From contig JAEPPZ010000003.1 in NCBI GenBank assembly GCA_017640785.1, positions 177,998 through 241,997 on the forward strand: a stretch of DNA of 64,000 bases. Direction: 5' to 3'. A program made the translations under genes and the position numbers. Source of the DNA: Balneola sp. GTDB taxonomy: Bacteria > Bacteroidota > Rhodothermia > Balneolales > Balneolaceae. The notes below the pieces were generated by a model, which did no database searches, was not told where the DNA came from, and saw only the letters and a list, made by a program, of their open reading frames with translations. How positions within the stretch are numbered: the stretch's first letter is position 1; each line of letters starts with the position of its first letter. This document shows, piece after piece, positions 36,101-43,169 of this stretch.

Positions 36101-36734
36101 TCGGAATCTCTAACTCTTTATAACCAACGAATCTAAATACCAGTATTTCAGAATCATCAGGAACAGTTATTTCAAACTCTCCATCCATATTTGAAGTAAC
36201 ACCAATACTGGTTCCTTTTACGAAAACACTTACCGTAGGTAAAAGCTCTCCTGTTTCAGCATCTCTAATTACCCCTGAAATATCAATTTCAACGACCTTA
36301 TTATCAGTAGCCGTTTTTCTTTTGATCAGCAATATCTCTCGAGTGCTTGATATTGCAGCTTCAAATTCTGTATCAAGAAGGACATATTCCAAAATGTCAG
36401 CTGCTCTGGTTTTTTCAAATTTTACCGAGACCTTTTCATTAAGTACCTGAAGTTCCGAATTATAGGCGATTCCCAACTTGGTTTTTTTTGCTATCTCCTT
36501 TAGTACATCTTTTAGTAAAGCATTTTCCTTATCAATAGAGATTAAACTCTGTAGCTCAGGTATGCTGTTCTTATATATTTGCACAGGATAATAACTATTC
36601 ACTTGCATGCTATTTGATGAAGAAGCTATTAGTTGAGCTCTTACATTTGATGGATTTCCAAACTGAAGTAAAAATACTCCAATCAGGCAATAGCAAGAAG
36701 CAACCCGTAACATTTTATTAACTAATGGTCTCAT
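33138..36734 (-). CDS. SusC/RagA TonB-linked outer-membrane transporter with STN domain
   Basis: About 1198 residues from the ATG at 36734, chosen because GAGG lies 6-9 bases upstream and the N-terminus becomes a normal signal peptide; a frame to 36779 exists. Order: signal peptide, STN (secretin/TonB short N-terminal) domain at about 65-138, carboxypeptidase-regulatory-like domain (~150-235), plug (VVVGYGTQQREEVTGSVASI; then SIDVLKDAASAAIYGSRGAG) and barrel ending in LGINLEF. The STN domain signals to FecR, encoded immediately upstream, as in FecA-type trans-envelope regulation. It imports oligosaccharide together with SusD. Confidence 0.95.
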   Translation of the reverse strand: MRPLVNKMLRVASCYCLIGVFLLQFGNPSNVRAQLIASSSNSMQVNSYYPVQIYKNSIPELQSLISIDKENALLKDVLKEIAKKTKLGIAYNSELQVLNEKVSVKFEKTRAADILEYVLLDTEFEAAISSTREILLIKRKTATDNKVVEIDISGVIRDAETGELLPTVSVFVKGTSIGVTSNMDGEFEITVPDDSEILVFRFVGYKELEIPITGNMTNLQIEMEPDLLIFEDVVVVGYGTQQREEVTGSVASISTEVLENIPVSSFENALQGRLAGVNVVEPTGEPGASPEITIRGGGSITASNGPLYVIDGVPLSRNSDLQVDIQSQRGSFQAPKSNAFSSLNPNDIESIDVLKDAASAAIYGSRGAGGVILVTTKKGNPDLNRVTVSMYGGASSVVNKPDMMNAEELIAYTKDARNNNYLQEIERGNQPDNPQYDPNTNAGRPDVANFLIPEQYVNWDGTDTDWLDVVLSSSAQQNYHVSASGGTDKATYFLSAGYLDQEGIIDGSSFSRYNFRANVSYDITDRIKVGSVTNAALSNHDRLPANAPYFGQPPGIIYSALVHSPVVSPYNEDGTINQLNNQSYLGGGTTTASNPLAIRDFISEEIKNNRLYGNIYGTVDINENITFKSLIGYDVDNYQSSFYRGTKFLYRNQTSPQPFAQSSGANGFNWLWENTVNFQKTYQDDHKVGFLAGYTAQKQTNEVNLVTANGFVDDQIPNVAGGIITGGGVNESEWALVSMLARLNYGYKGKYLGTFTIRSDRASRFGSDNQTGIFPSFSLGWRTTEEEFMKSLDIFNELKVRASYGVAGNFEIGNYSSISLLNSVNYPENGVLFPGSSLATLGDSELTWETSYQTNIGVDYALLSDRIYGSIDYYSTITKDLLLSVNVPPSTGFGSVLTNIGEVENKGFEFSITSRNMVGKFQWSTDFNFSTNENKVRKLGPNGDPILVSGAAGVRHITQIGSAVGSYYGYVVDRIYQNQAEIDADNNNAPGGDYDLLAADPRPGDFRFKDVNGDGVVNADDRTVLGSYQPDFIYGISNRFNYKNFDLRVFIQGVVGREVLNLTSRHLLNGEANFNAYAVLNDRWISESDPGNGKYPRADRSTGTHGNNNRVSSYQVQDGSYVSLKNVQFGYNLPVEKLNNFARKARIYVSATNLAIFTDYIGFNPEVNLQSSNSLTPGEDYGAYPLARTVQLGINLEF

Positions 36735-36777
36735 GCGTTTCCTCTGTAACTTGTTAATATTGATGTTTGGAAACCAC

Positions 36778-36793
36778 ACAAAAGCGCTTCCAA
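36778..36793. promoter_or_regulatory. LacI/cre-like palindrome upstream of susC
   Basis: The core AAGCGCTT (36782-36789) is a perfect 8-base palindrome. Read on the minus strand, TTGGAAGCGCTTTTGT fits the LacI-family/cre consensus at 14 of 16 positions. It lies 44 bases before the susC ATG, between susC and the fecR stop. No LacI-family gene is in the window, so a regulator cannot be named. Confidence 0.4.
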
Positions 36794-36817
36794 AACATTT
36801 TTATTTAAAATTTATCT

Positions 36818-37912
36818 TTAATCTGAATTATCAGATAATTCAAAGCTTACCCGATCCTGTAACAAGGAGTAGTCAATTTTTAATGACATAGATATTGTTT
36901 CCAAAACTCTTGCTAAAGATCTACTTCTTAATTCCGCCGTTAATTTCATTTCGGCAATTTCTTTTGACTCAAAAACAACTTCGATGTCATACTTCCTTTC
37001 AAGTTGTTTTGCTACTTCTTTCATCTTTTCGTTTTTGAACGTCAAATAACCTTCTTTCCAACTAAGGTATGCATCAATATCACTGACGAGCTCTGTTTTA
37101 ATCTCATTGTTCTCCAGGTTTAATCTACCCAGATTTCCTGCTGTCAGAATCACACTATTCTTCTTCGATTTGTCATCAGAACTAAAAGATACCGTTCCTT
37201 CACTCACCACTGTTTGGATCACACTATCTCCCGGATAATTGCGTACGGCAAAAGACGTTCCTAAAACCTCTACTACTGCTCCTTTTGTCTTAATCAGAAA
37301 TGGCTTGTTAGGATTTTTAGCCACATCAAAAAACGCTTCACCTTCTAAGAAAACTTCTCTTTTATCTGACTTAAAAACTTTTGGGATAATAATCTTGCTA
37401 TCAGAATTGATATATACTTTTGTTCCATCAGAAAGGGTTACTCCACCACGATACCCTTTTTCCATCGAAATTTCGTTCAGCGTAGGCTCTTTTGGTTCAA
37501 CTTGCTCAACATAAAACCGGTCAATGAAAAACAACCCCATGAAAGCAGCTATAAGAAATAAAGCAGCTACCTTTCCTAATGTTGGCAGAACAGGATTATA
37601 TAAAGATAACCAAGTACTGCTATTTACATGCTTAGTATTAAAGTTCAAAGTTTCATCTTCAATTCTTTGCTGCAATACAACCCACTCTAAGTTGCTGTCA
37701 AAAACATCTTCGGAAGAATCGGAATGCTTAGAAGCTTCCCAAATTTTTTCAAACTCCTTCATTGTTTCTTTGTTCTTAGAACTTTTAGATAACCAATCAG
37801 CGACTAACTGCTTTTCGTTGTTATCACATTCTTCAGCTAAAAATTTTGCTAAAAGGCTTATATCCAATTCTGACTTCACTTTTTGTGTTTGTTTATTATT
37901 AGACAGAGGCAA
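36818..37912 (-). CDS. FecR-type anti-sigma factor
   Basis: 364 residues. N-terminal cytoplasmic anti-sigma region (FLAEECDNNEKQLVADWLS), one membrane helix at about 111-130 (TLGKVAALFLIAAFMGLFFI), the periplasmic FecR domain (RGGVTLSDGTKVYINSDSKI; EGEAFFDVAKNPNKPFLI) and a C-terminal DUF4974-type STN-binding region (MKEVAKQLERKYDIEVVF). It should hold the ECF sigma factor encoded 18 bases upstream until the STN domain of SusC reports ligand. The sigma-fecR-susC-susD order supports this directly. Confidence 0.93.
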   Translation of the reverse strand: MPLSNNKQTQKVKSELDISLLAKFLAEECDNNEKQLVADWLSKSSKNKETMKEFEKIWEASKHSDSSEDVFDSNLEWVVLQQRIEDETLNFNTKHVNSSTWLSLYNPVLPTLGKVAALFLIAAFMGLFFIDRFYVEQVEPKEPTLNEISMEKGYRGGVTLSDGTKVYINSDSKIIIPKVFKSDKREVFLEGEAFFDVAKNPNKPFLIKTKGAVVEVLGTSFAVRNYPGDSVIQTVVSEGTVSFSSDDKSKKNSVILTAGNLGRLNLENNEIKTELVSDIDAYLSWKEGYLTFKNEKMKEVAKQLERKYDIEVVFESKEIAEMKLTAELRSRSLARVLETISMSLKIDYSLLQDRVSFELSDNSD

Positions 37913-37930
37913 AAACCGATACCCCTAAAA

Positions 37931-38533
37931 TTATTTTAATTTATTTATTTCAATATTGTCTCGTAGATATTGAAGAGCTTGAGACATATGATTTTCTACT
38001 GTCTTTCTTGTTATTTCAAGAATTCTGGCAATTTCTTTGTAACTGAATCCATGCTTTCTGTGTAATTCAAATACCAACCTTCTTCTTTCAGGCATTTGAC
38101 TTACAACTTCCCATACTCTTTTTATCAATTCCAGATGCTCACTATTCAAACCGGACTCAAATTGCTCCTGATTTCGAATACTCTTGACTTCACTCAAAAA
38201 ACTCTCTCTTAATCTCTGCTGATTTTTTTGTTTACTAAGTAAATTTAACGACTGATTTCTAACAGCCTGATACAAATAAACCTTTACAGACACCTGTATA
38301 TCCAGCTCTTTCCTGTTTCTCCATATTTTCAGAAACACATCCTGCACCGCATCTCTTGCAAATTCTCTTGATCTTGTAATTGAGTTAGCAAAACGACTTA
38401 ATTGTTCATGATACTCAAAAAACAGAGCTTCGAATGCTTTTTCATCGCCTTTACGTATTCTCTCTACCCGATTTAAGTCATTAGATCGGTTATCATCCCC
38501 TTTACTATTTGCTAAAATTGCCAATAGTAACAT
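37931..38533 (-). CDS. ECF sigma-70 factor (FecI-like, Bacteroides expansion type)
   Basis: 200 residues. Region 2 (EALFFEYHEQLSRFANSITR, DAVQDVFLKIWRNR) and region 4 with a helix-turn-helix (FSYKEIARILEITRKTVENHM). It directs polymerase to promoters of this utilisation locus when released from FecR. First gene of the sigma-fecR-susC-susD string. Gene-specific regulation is expected to be positive and substrate-induced, by analogy with fecIRA. Confidence 0.94.
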   Translation of the reverse strand: MLLLAILANSKGDDNRSNDLNRVERIRKGDEKAFEALFFEYHEQLSRFANSITRSREFARDAVQDVFLKIWRNRKELDIQVSVKVYLYQAVRNQSLNLLSKQKNQQRLRESFLSEVKSIRNQEQFESGLNSEHLELIKRVWEVVSQMPERRRLVFELHRKHGFSYKEIARILEITRKTVENHMSQALQYLRDNIEINKLK

Positions 38534-38666
38534 TATTGTTTGTAGCTAGTCCTTCTTATTTAATTATCGTCCACTGATTTATTACTTCACCCACAAGTCA
38601 TCAGATATCCGTTTAATTAATTAAATATTCTTGAAATTGAAACCTGAATTTATGAGATACATCAAT

Positions 38667-38704
38667 AAAAAAGTAAGCAACAACACATGGTTATTGCTTA
38701 CTTT
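38667..38704 (-). terminator. Intrinsic terminator of the PIG-L gene
   Basis: AAGTAAGCAA and TTGCTTACTT form a 10-base-pair stem, with a T6 run on the minus strand. It lies 30 bases after the PIG-L stop and before the sigma factor gene, so the sigma gene probably has its own promoter in 38534-38666. Confidence 0.8.
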
Positions 38705-38732
38705 AGAAAATTAAGACTGGAATAAACTTGAC

Positions 38733-39599
38733 TCATTCTCTTCTGGAGCCCGCGCCGTCCGGAGCGCCTTTATAATATCTGAAGCTTTCTGTGGGCTTTC
38801 CATCTACAGCTCCACGCTCAAATACTCTTCTTCTTAATCTCTCCATAAATTCTTTTCCTTCATTTCCTGGAAGGTCAGAAATATTTGGTCCAACATAATT
38901 ATCAAATGCAGAAGTAAATTGGCTTATATATTTTGACAATGACTGTACTTTATTCTCAGCGTATTCAGAAATATCTACTGTTGTGTTTGCTGCATTAGCA
39001 GTAGTACTGTAAAAAAGATAATCTGTCACACTATGTCGCTCAAGGCCTTCATTTATAATCTGACTTGGGAAAATCAGTCTCCACTCAGCAGCTCTTGCTG
39101 CATCAACCGCTAAATAAGCCGCAGCTCTGTGATCTGCTTTATGCCATTGCTGATAACCATATCCGGGGTCGAAAGCCATTAGCGTTGTTGGCTTTAATTT
39201 TCGGATCCACCATACAATTTGTTTAACTACTTCTTCTTTGTCTGCAAACTCAACCATTCCATCTGTATATCCTAAATTGATATAATTTTCTTCAGGAATA
39301 CCAAGTTCTTTTAAAGCATCCACTTCTTCCTGACGACGAATCTTGGAAAGACGATCTCGAGTCATCGTAGGATCTCCCGTTCCAACATTCCCTGTTGTTA
39401 AAAGCATAACATATACATCGTTCCCATTTGCCTGCAACATTGCCATCGTTCCGTGAGATCCTCCATCATCATCAGGATGTGCTCCTATAAACAAGACTGT
39501 TCTTCCTGTCCATTCCTCGATTGGTGTTTCCGGTTGAGCCATCAAAACAACAGGCAAAATCATGCATGCCGTTAAAATGATTGATTTTATTTTTTTCAT
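38733..39599 (-). CDS. PIG-L family deacetylase, exported
   Basis: 288 residues. Signal peptide to about 21 (VVLMAQ). The PIG-L/LmbE zinc site is visible: A40-H-P-D-D44 in LFIGAHPDDDGGSHG, and a later His in HKADHRAAAY. These enzymes deacetylate N-acetylglucosamine-type sugars. Next to a SusCD locus a role in glycan deacetylation outside the cytoplasm is plausible, but it has its own terminator and could be independent. It is divergent from the SSS symporter across a 284-base gap in which I see no convincing gene or strong motif. Confidence 0.9.
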   Translation of the reverse strand: MKKIKSIILTACMILPVVLMAQPETPIEEWTGRTVLFIGAHPDDDGGSHGTMAMLQANGNDVYVMLLTTGNVGTGDPTMTRDRLSKIRRQEEVDALKELGIPEENYINLGYTDGMVEFADKEEVVKQIVWWIRKLKPTTLMAFDPGYGYQQWHKADHRAAAYLAVDAARAAEWRLIFPSQIINEGLERHSVTDYLFYSTTANAANTTVDISEYAENKVQSLSKYISQFTSAFDNYVGPNISDLPGNEGKEFMERLRRRVFERGAVDGKPTESFRYYKGAPDGAGSRRE

Positions 39600-39883
39600 A
39601 TTACTCCGTTATTTGGTTCGTGATAACTTACTTTTTATTAATGAAATTCTGTTTCGGTTAGGCTTATTGCTGACCCGAATCGGAAATTATTTTGTACATT
39701 TTTTCGGATTCCCAAAAAAATACATAGAACATCTTTGTCTACATACGACAATTAAAAACGCCCCTACCCCTAATTAAAATCGATATCTTTTACTGTATTT
39801 TTAAATTATTACTTAAGTTGAGCAATGTTGACCTTTAATTATCTCTATTTAAACTCATTTATCCCTCCGGAAAACTACATCAT

Positions 39884-41614
39884 ATGCATTGGATAGACTG
39901 GGCAGTACTCTCACTTTTTTTGTTGTATACGATTTGGGATGGAACCCGACGTGGTAAAGATGCTGAGAACATCGAAGGCTTTTTACTTGCGGGAAGAAGC
40001 ATGCCTTGGTGGGCTGCGGGACTTTCTATCATGGCCACTCAGGCTTCTGCCATTACTTTTATAGGAACAACCGGAATTGCTTATGTAGAAGATATGCGAT
40101 TTGTTCAGGTCTATCTAGCTATTCCCTTTGCGATGATCCTGATCTGTATATTTCTGGTTCCTTTCTTCAGCAGGATGAAAGCTTTTACCGCTTATGAAGT
40201 TTTAGAAGAACGATTTGGATTAAAAACACGCCTTACCACCAGTGGATTATTTTTGATTTCCCGTGGATTAGCTTTGGGAGCTGTAATAGCGGCTCCAAGT
40301 TATGTATTAGCTTTACTATTGGGGCTTCCGCTGACCGCTACAATTCTTATTATCGGTTTTATCGCCACTCTTTACACCATGTATGGAGGAGTTGCCGGAG
40401 TTATTCAGACTGATGTAAAACAAATGGCAGTAATGATGTTCGGTCTGGTCTTCTGCTTTTTTGTTGTGATGGTAAATCTCCCTGAAGATGTTGATTTTGG
40501 CGACGCCCTTTATCTTGCCGGAAGTCTGGATAAGCTTACCGCTCTGGATCTTAATTTTGATCTCAGTGAAAAGTATAATGTCTGGAGTGGTGTTTTTGCT
40601 GCATTGTTTTTGATGCTTTCTTATTTCGGTACGGATCAAACGCAGGTTCAGCGATATTTAACTACTTCTGATACTAAAGAAGCCAAGAAATCTCTGTTGC
40701 TTTCTGCCTATGCGAAAGTACCCATGCAGTTCTTTATTCTTCTTCTTGGTGTGATGTTGTATGTATTCTTCATTTTCAATGATGCCCCAATTTCTTTCCG
40801 TGCTACTGATCCTGTTGCCCACACTGAAGAGCAGATGGAACGTGAGCAGCTCATTGAACAACAATATCTAGAAGCCCGTGAAAATCGGCAGAAATTAGCC
40901 GTTGAGGCTGCAAAGAATCGAGATGTGATTTCTCAGCAAGCGTTCCTAGAAGCTGATGCTGATCTGAACACCGCTCGTCAAAAAGAACTGGCTCTTCAAG
41001 CAGAAATTCGTCAGGCGGATGTAAATGATACCAATTACATTTTCCCTTATTTCATTTTGAAATATATTCCTATTGGTTTGGTAGGCTTGATCGTAGCCGG
41101 AATTTTCGCAGCAGCTATGAGTTCCATTGATTCAGAATTGAATGCCCTCACTACCGTTTCTATTGTAGATTGGTATAAACGGCTCCGGCCTGATGATCCT
41201 GGCGAATTACACTTTCTGAAATCTTCCAGATCAGTTACTGTTCTTTGGGGAGTCATCGCCACAGGCTCAGCACTCGTTCTCGGTGAAACCCGTTCCATTA
41301 TCGAGCTGATCAATCAGATAGGAAGCTATTTCTATGGTTCTATTTTAGGAGTTTTTATCCTCCTGCTTTGGGTGAAGAAAGCGAACGGAAACGGAGCATT
41401 GATTGGGCTCCTTTCAGGAATGGCTTCGGTATTTACATTTGATCGGCTGTTCTACAGTGCTGCAACACAAGAGTATTCATTCTTTTTCCCATGGACTCAA
41501 ACTCCGGACGGATATTCCAAAGCCATTGAGTTTTTGTGGTTAAATCCGCTGGGCGCTTTTGTGGTTGTTATAGTTGGGATTGGGGTTAGTTTGATCTGGC
41601 CACGGAAACACTAA
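39884..41614 (+). CDS. Sodium:solute symporter (SSS/SLC5 family) with coiled-coil insert
   Basis: 576 residues, about 12-13 membrane helices of the LeuT-like SSS fold. Typical segments: FLLAGRSMPWWAAGLSIMATQ (33-53), TMYGGVAGVIQTDVKQ (165-180) and the Na2-site region AAAMSSIDSELN. Residues ~311-382 form a hydrophilic, Glu/Gln/Ala-rich probable coiled coil between two helices, an unusual insertion. The substrate may be a sugar or sialic-acid-like compound; it is divergent from the PIG-L gene. The stop codon lies within a dispersed repeat (41609-41624). Confidence 0.9.
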   Translation: MHWIDWAVLSLFLLYTIWDGTRRGKDAENIEGFLLAGRSMPWWAAGLSIMATQASAITFIGTTGIAYVEDMRFVQVYLAIPFAMILICIFLVPFFSRMKAFTAYEVLEERFGLKTRLTTSGLFLISRGLALGAVIAAPSYVLALLLGLPLTATILIIGFIATLYTMYGGVAGVIQTDVKQMAVMMFGLVFCFFVVMVNLPEDVDFGDALYLAGSLDKLTALDLNFDLSEKYNVWSGVFAALFLMLSYFGTDQTQVQRYLTTSDTKEAKKSLLLSAYAKVPMQFFILLLGVMLYVFFIFNDAPISFRATDPVAHTEEQMEREQLIEQQYLEARENRQKLAVEAAKNRDVISQQAFLEADADLNTARQKELALQAEIRQADVNDTNYIFPYFILKYIPIGLVGLIVAGIFAAAMSSIDSELNALTTVSIVDWYKRLRPDDPGELHFLKSSRSVTVLWGVIATGSALVLGETRSIIELINQIGSYFYGSILGVFILLLWVKKANGNGALIGLLSGMASVFTFDRLFYSAATQEYSFFFPWTQTPDGYSKAIEFLWLNPLGAFVVVIVGIGVSLIWPRKH

Positions 41615-41656
41615 ATCACAAAAAAATTATAGCCTTAGTGTTTTTGTGATTTAGTG
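41609..41656. repeat. Inverted repeat of the CACTAAATCACAAA family
   Basis: CACTAAATCACAAAAA (41609-41624) and TTTTTGTGATTTAGTG (41641-41656) are perfect 16-base arms around a 16-base loop. The left arm contains the symporter stop codon. Other copies of TTTGTGNTTTAGTGGC lie at 42136 and near 56473. Confidence 0.75.
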
Positions 41657-41697
41657 GCATCATTTTCTTCTTCAGAAAACTTAGAACCTATTTGCAT
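41635..41697 (-). pseudogene. Relic of a sterol-desaturase gene tail
   Basis: The minus-strand frame reads MQIGSKFSEEENDATKSQKH and stops. The intact desaturase ends GSKFGEEEGDATKSQKLGKE. At DNA level 41641-41688 matches 42136-42183 at 41 of 48 bases, with differences that mostly keep the reading frame. I interpret this as the leftover 3' end of a second desaturase copy, now separated from the intact gene by the toxin-antitoxin remnant. Confidence 0.6.
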
Positions 41698-41753
41698 GGT
41701 ATCATTCTAAAATCAGAAAATAGCTAATTTTGAAATTATACACTATTTTCTTG

Positions 41754-41770
41754 TACACTAAACTCGTGTA
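41754..41770. promoter_or_regulatory. Candidate autoregulatory operator of the antitoxin gene
   Basis: TACAC and GTGTA arms with a 7-base spacer end 2 bases before the antitoxin ATG at 41773. Ribbon-helix-helix antitoxins usually bind such palindromes in their own leader. A TAnnTTTG element (TAATTTTG, 41725-41732) sits just upstream and could be the promoter. Confidence 0.45.
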
Positions 41771-41772
41771 TT

Positions 41773-41991
41773 ATGAAGAATATCACATTCAGCGCTGACG
41801 AAAAGCTCATTGAAAAAGCCCGGTTAAAAGCGGCTAAAGAAAAAACAACGCTCAATGAACAATTCAGAGATTGGTTGAAAAGATATGCATCAGAAAATGA
41901 CTATCGAAAAGAATTTGAACAGCTTATGGAAGATTTAAGTTATGTAAATTCAGGTGGCAAGTTCACAAGAGATGAAATGAATGAGCGATAG
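41773..41991 (+). CDS. VapB-like ribbon-helix-helix antitoxin
   Basis: 72 residues. The N-terminal MKNITFSADEKLIEKARLKA is a typical ribbon (strand) plus helix of RHH antitoxins. It is followed by a second helix (TLNEQFRDWLKRYAS) and an acidic toxin-binding tail. It overlaps by 11 bases with the start of a PIN-domain toxin frame, the normal VapBC arrangement. Because the toxin is truncated, this is now an orphan antitoxin. It may persist as a neutral remnant or protect against a related toxin. Confidence 0.75.
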   Translation: MKNITFSADEKLIEKARLKAAKEKTTLNEQFRDWLKRYASENDYRKEFEQLMEDLSYVNSGGKFTRDEMNER

Positions 41992-42094
41992 ATACTTTCT
42001 TGATACTAATATCATCGTATATGCATATGAAAGCGAAGATCTAAATAAACAAAAGATTGCAAAAGAGCTGATTATCATCCATTTGTGTAATTAG
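41981..42094 (+). pseudogene. Truncated VapC-type PIN-domain toxin
   Basis: ATG at 41981 reads MSDRYFLDTNIIVYAYESED, the classical PIN start with the first catalytic Asp (D8 in FLDTN). The frame ends after 37 residues at TAG 42092-42094, whereas PIN toxins run about 130 residues. The other acidic residues of the active site are missing and no continuation is evident in the remaining 26 bases before the next gene. A non-functional toxin remnant. Confidence 0.75.
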
Positions 42095-42120
42095 AATATA
42101 AGTTGAAAGTTTTTTCTCTT

Positions 42121-43002
42121 TCACTCTTTTCCGAGTTTTTGTGATTTAGTGGCGTCACCTTCTTCCTCCCCAAACTTAGAACCAACAGGCGGGCGGTATT
42201 CCTGAAATGGGATCTTTAACAGATTCCCAAGATTATCATTTTCTTTGGGATCCATATGAGTATCAATTCCATATTTTAACTCGGTCATTTCATCAACTTG
42301 TGCGAATGTACCTAGCAAGCGATCCCAAATCGAAAAAATGTTTCCATAATTAGTATCCGTTAAAGGCTGTGTGTAGTGATGATGGACTTTATGCATCAAC
42401 GGTGTAATGAAAATCCATGATAACGCCCGGTCGATCTTTCTGGGCATGTTGATGTTAGCATGAGTGAGATGTGCAAATAGCGCCGAAATACTTTGGTATA
42501 GAAATATGATCCAAATTGGTGCCCCAACCAAAATCACTCCAATTATAGTGAACACCATTCTGAAAACTGCTTCTCCGGGATGATGACGTAAACCTGTGGT
42601 AACATCAACGGTAGTATCGCTGTGATGAACCAAATGAAACCTCCACATAAAAACCACTTTGTGCTCTATCCAGTGGATCAGATAAGCTCCAAAGAAATCG
42701 AGTAGCAGAACTCCTACAATTGCCTGAGCCCATAGCGGCATTTCGATCCATTGAAGAACTCCGAAACCTTCTCCCGTCACCCAATCAGACGACCACACCA
42801 GCAACCCTGCAAAAGCAAGTCCGATAGCCAGGAACAATCCATTCAGAAATAAATTTATTCCGGCATGACGAACTTTTTTATATCCGAATTCGAAAAGTGG
42901 AAATACTCCTTCAATGATCCAGAACAGAAAAATACCTCCAACCAATAATCCTGCCCTAAATGCCGTCGGGATATTCTCAAAAAATTCTACAAAAGATTCC
43001 AT
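42121..43002 (-). CDS. Sterol desaturase/fatty acid hydroxylase superfamily membrane protein
   Basis: 293 residues with about five membrane segments. The di-iron His motifs are complete: H110-WIE-H114, H123-LVH-H127, H140-H141, H178-LT-H181 and H204-KVHH-H209. These membrane enzymes hydroxylate or desaturate lipids, such as sterols, carotenoids or fatty acids, using O2. The C-terminal tail (GDATKSQKLGKE) is encoded partly by a dispersed repeat (42136-42153), so the last residues may not be ancestral. A relic of the same tail lies 480 bases away. Confidence 0.92.
   Translation of the reverse strand: MESFVEFFENIPTAFRAGLLVGGIFLFWIIEGVFPLFEFGYKKVRHAGINLFLNGLFLAIGLAFAGLLVWSSDWVTGEGFGVLQWIEMPLWAQAIVGVLLLDFFGAYLIHWIEHKVVFMWRFHLVHHSDTTVDVTTGLRHHPGEAVFRMVFTIIGVILVGAPIWIIFLYQSISALFAHLTHANINMPRKIDRALSWIFITPLMHKVHHHYTQPLTDTNYGNIFSIWDRLLGTFAQVDEMTELKYGIDTHMDPKENDNLGNLLKIPFQEYRPPVGSKFGEEEGDATKSQKLGKE
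42136..42183. repeat. 48-base sequence duplicated at 41641-41688
   Basis: The first 18 bases (TTTTTGTGATTTAGTGGC) are identical between copies and the remaining 30 differ at 7 positions. This copy is within the 3' end of the desaturase gene. The direct orientation of the two copies around the VapBC remnant suggests duplication or recombination. Confidence 0.7.
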
Positions 43003-43169
43003 AAGTAACTTAACTTTTTTATGAAGAACGGCACTTGAACAATAAAACTCAATAAGAACGTGCTGATTTTAAATGAGTTTTATAATACTAAAGCTAAAAT
43101 CATTTAACTAAAATTGAGTTGGTACAAGCACTATAAACACTTATGTTCACACGGTAAAAAATTTCTTAG

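Noticed and set aside
39562-39777. 71-residue plus-strand frame in the PIG-L/SSS divergent gap
   Set aside because: Starts inside the PIG-L gene on the opposite strand, random Leu/Phe-rich composition, no start signal.
41691-41732. Complete TTTG-N19-TAnnTTTG promoter before the antitoxin
   Set aside because: TTTG at 41691 and TAATTTTG at 41725 are 30 bases apart, too far for the Bacteroidota consensus; only the -7 element is retained as a note.
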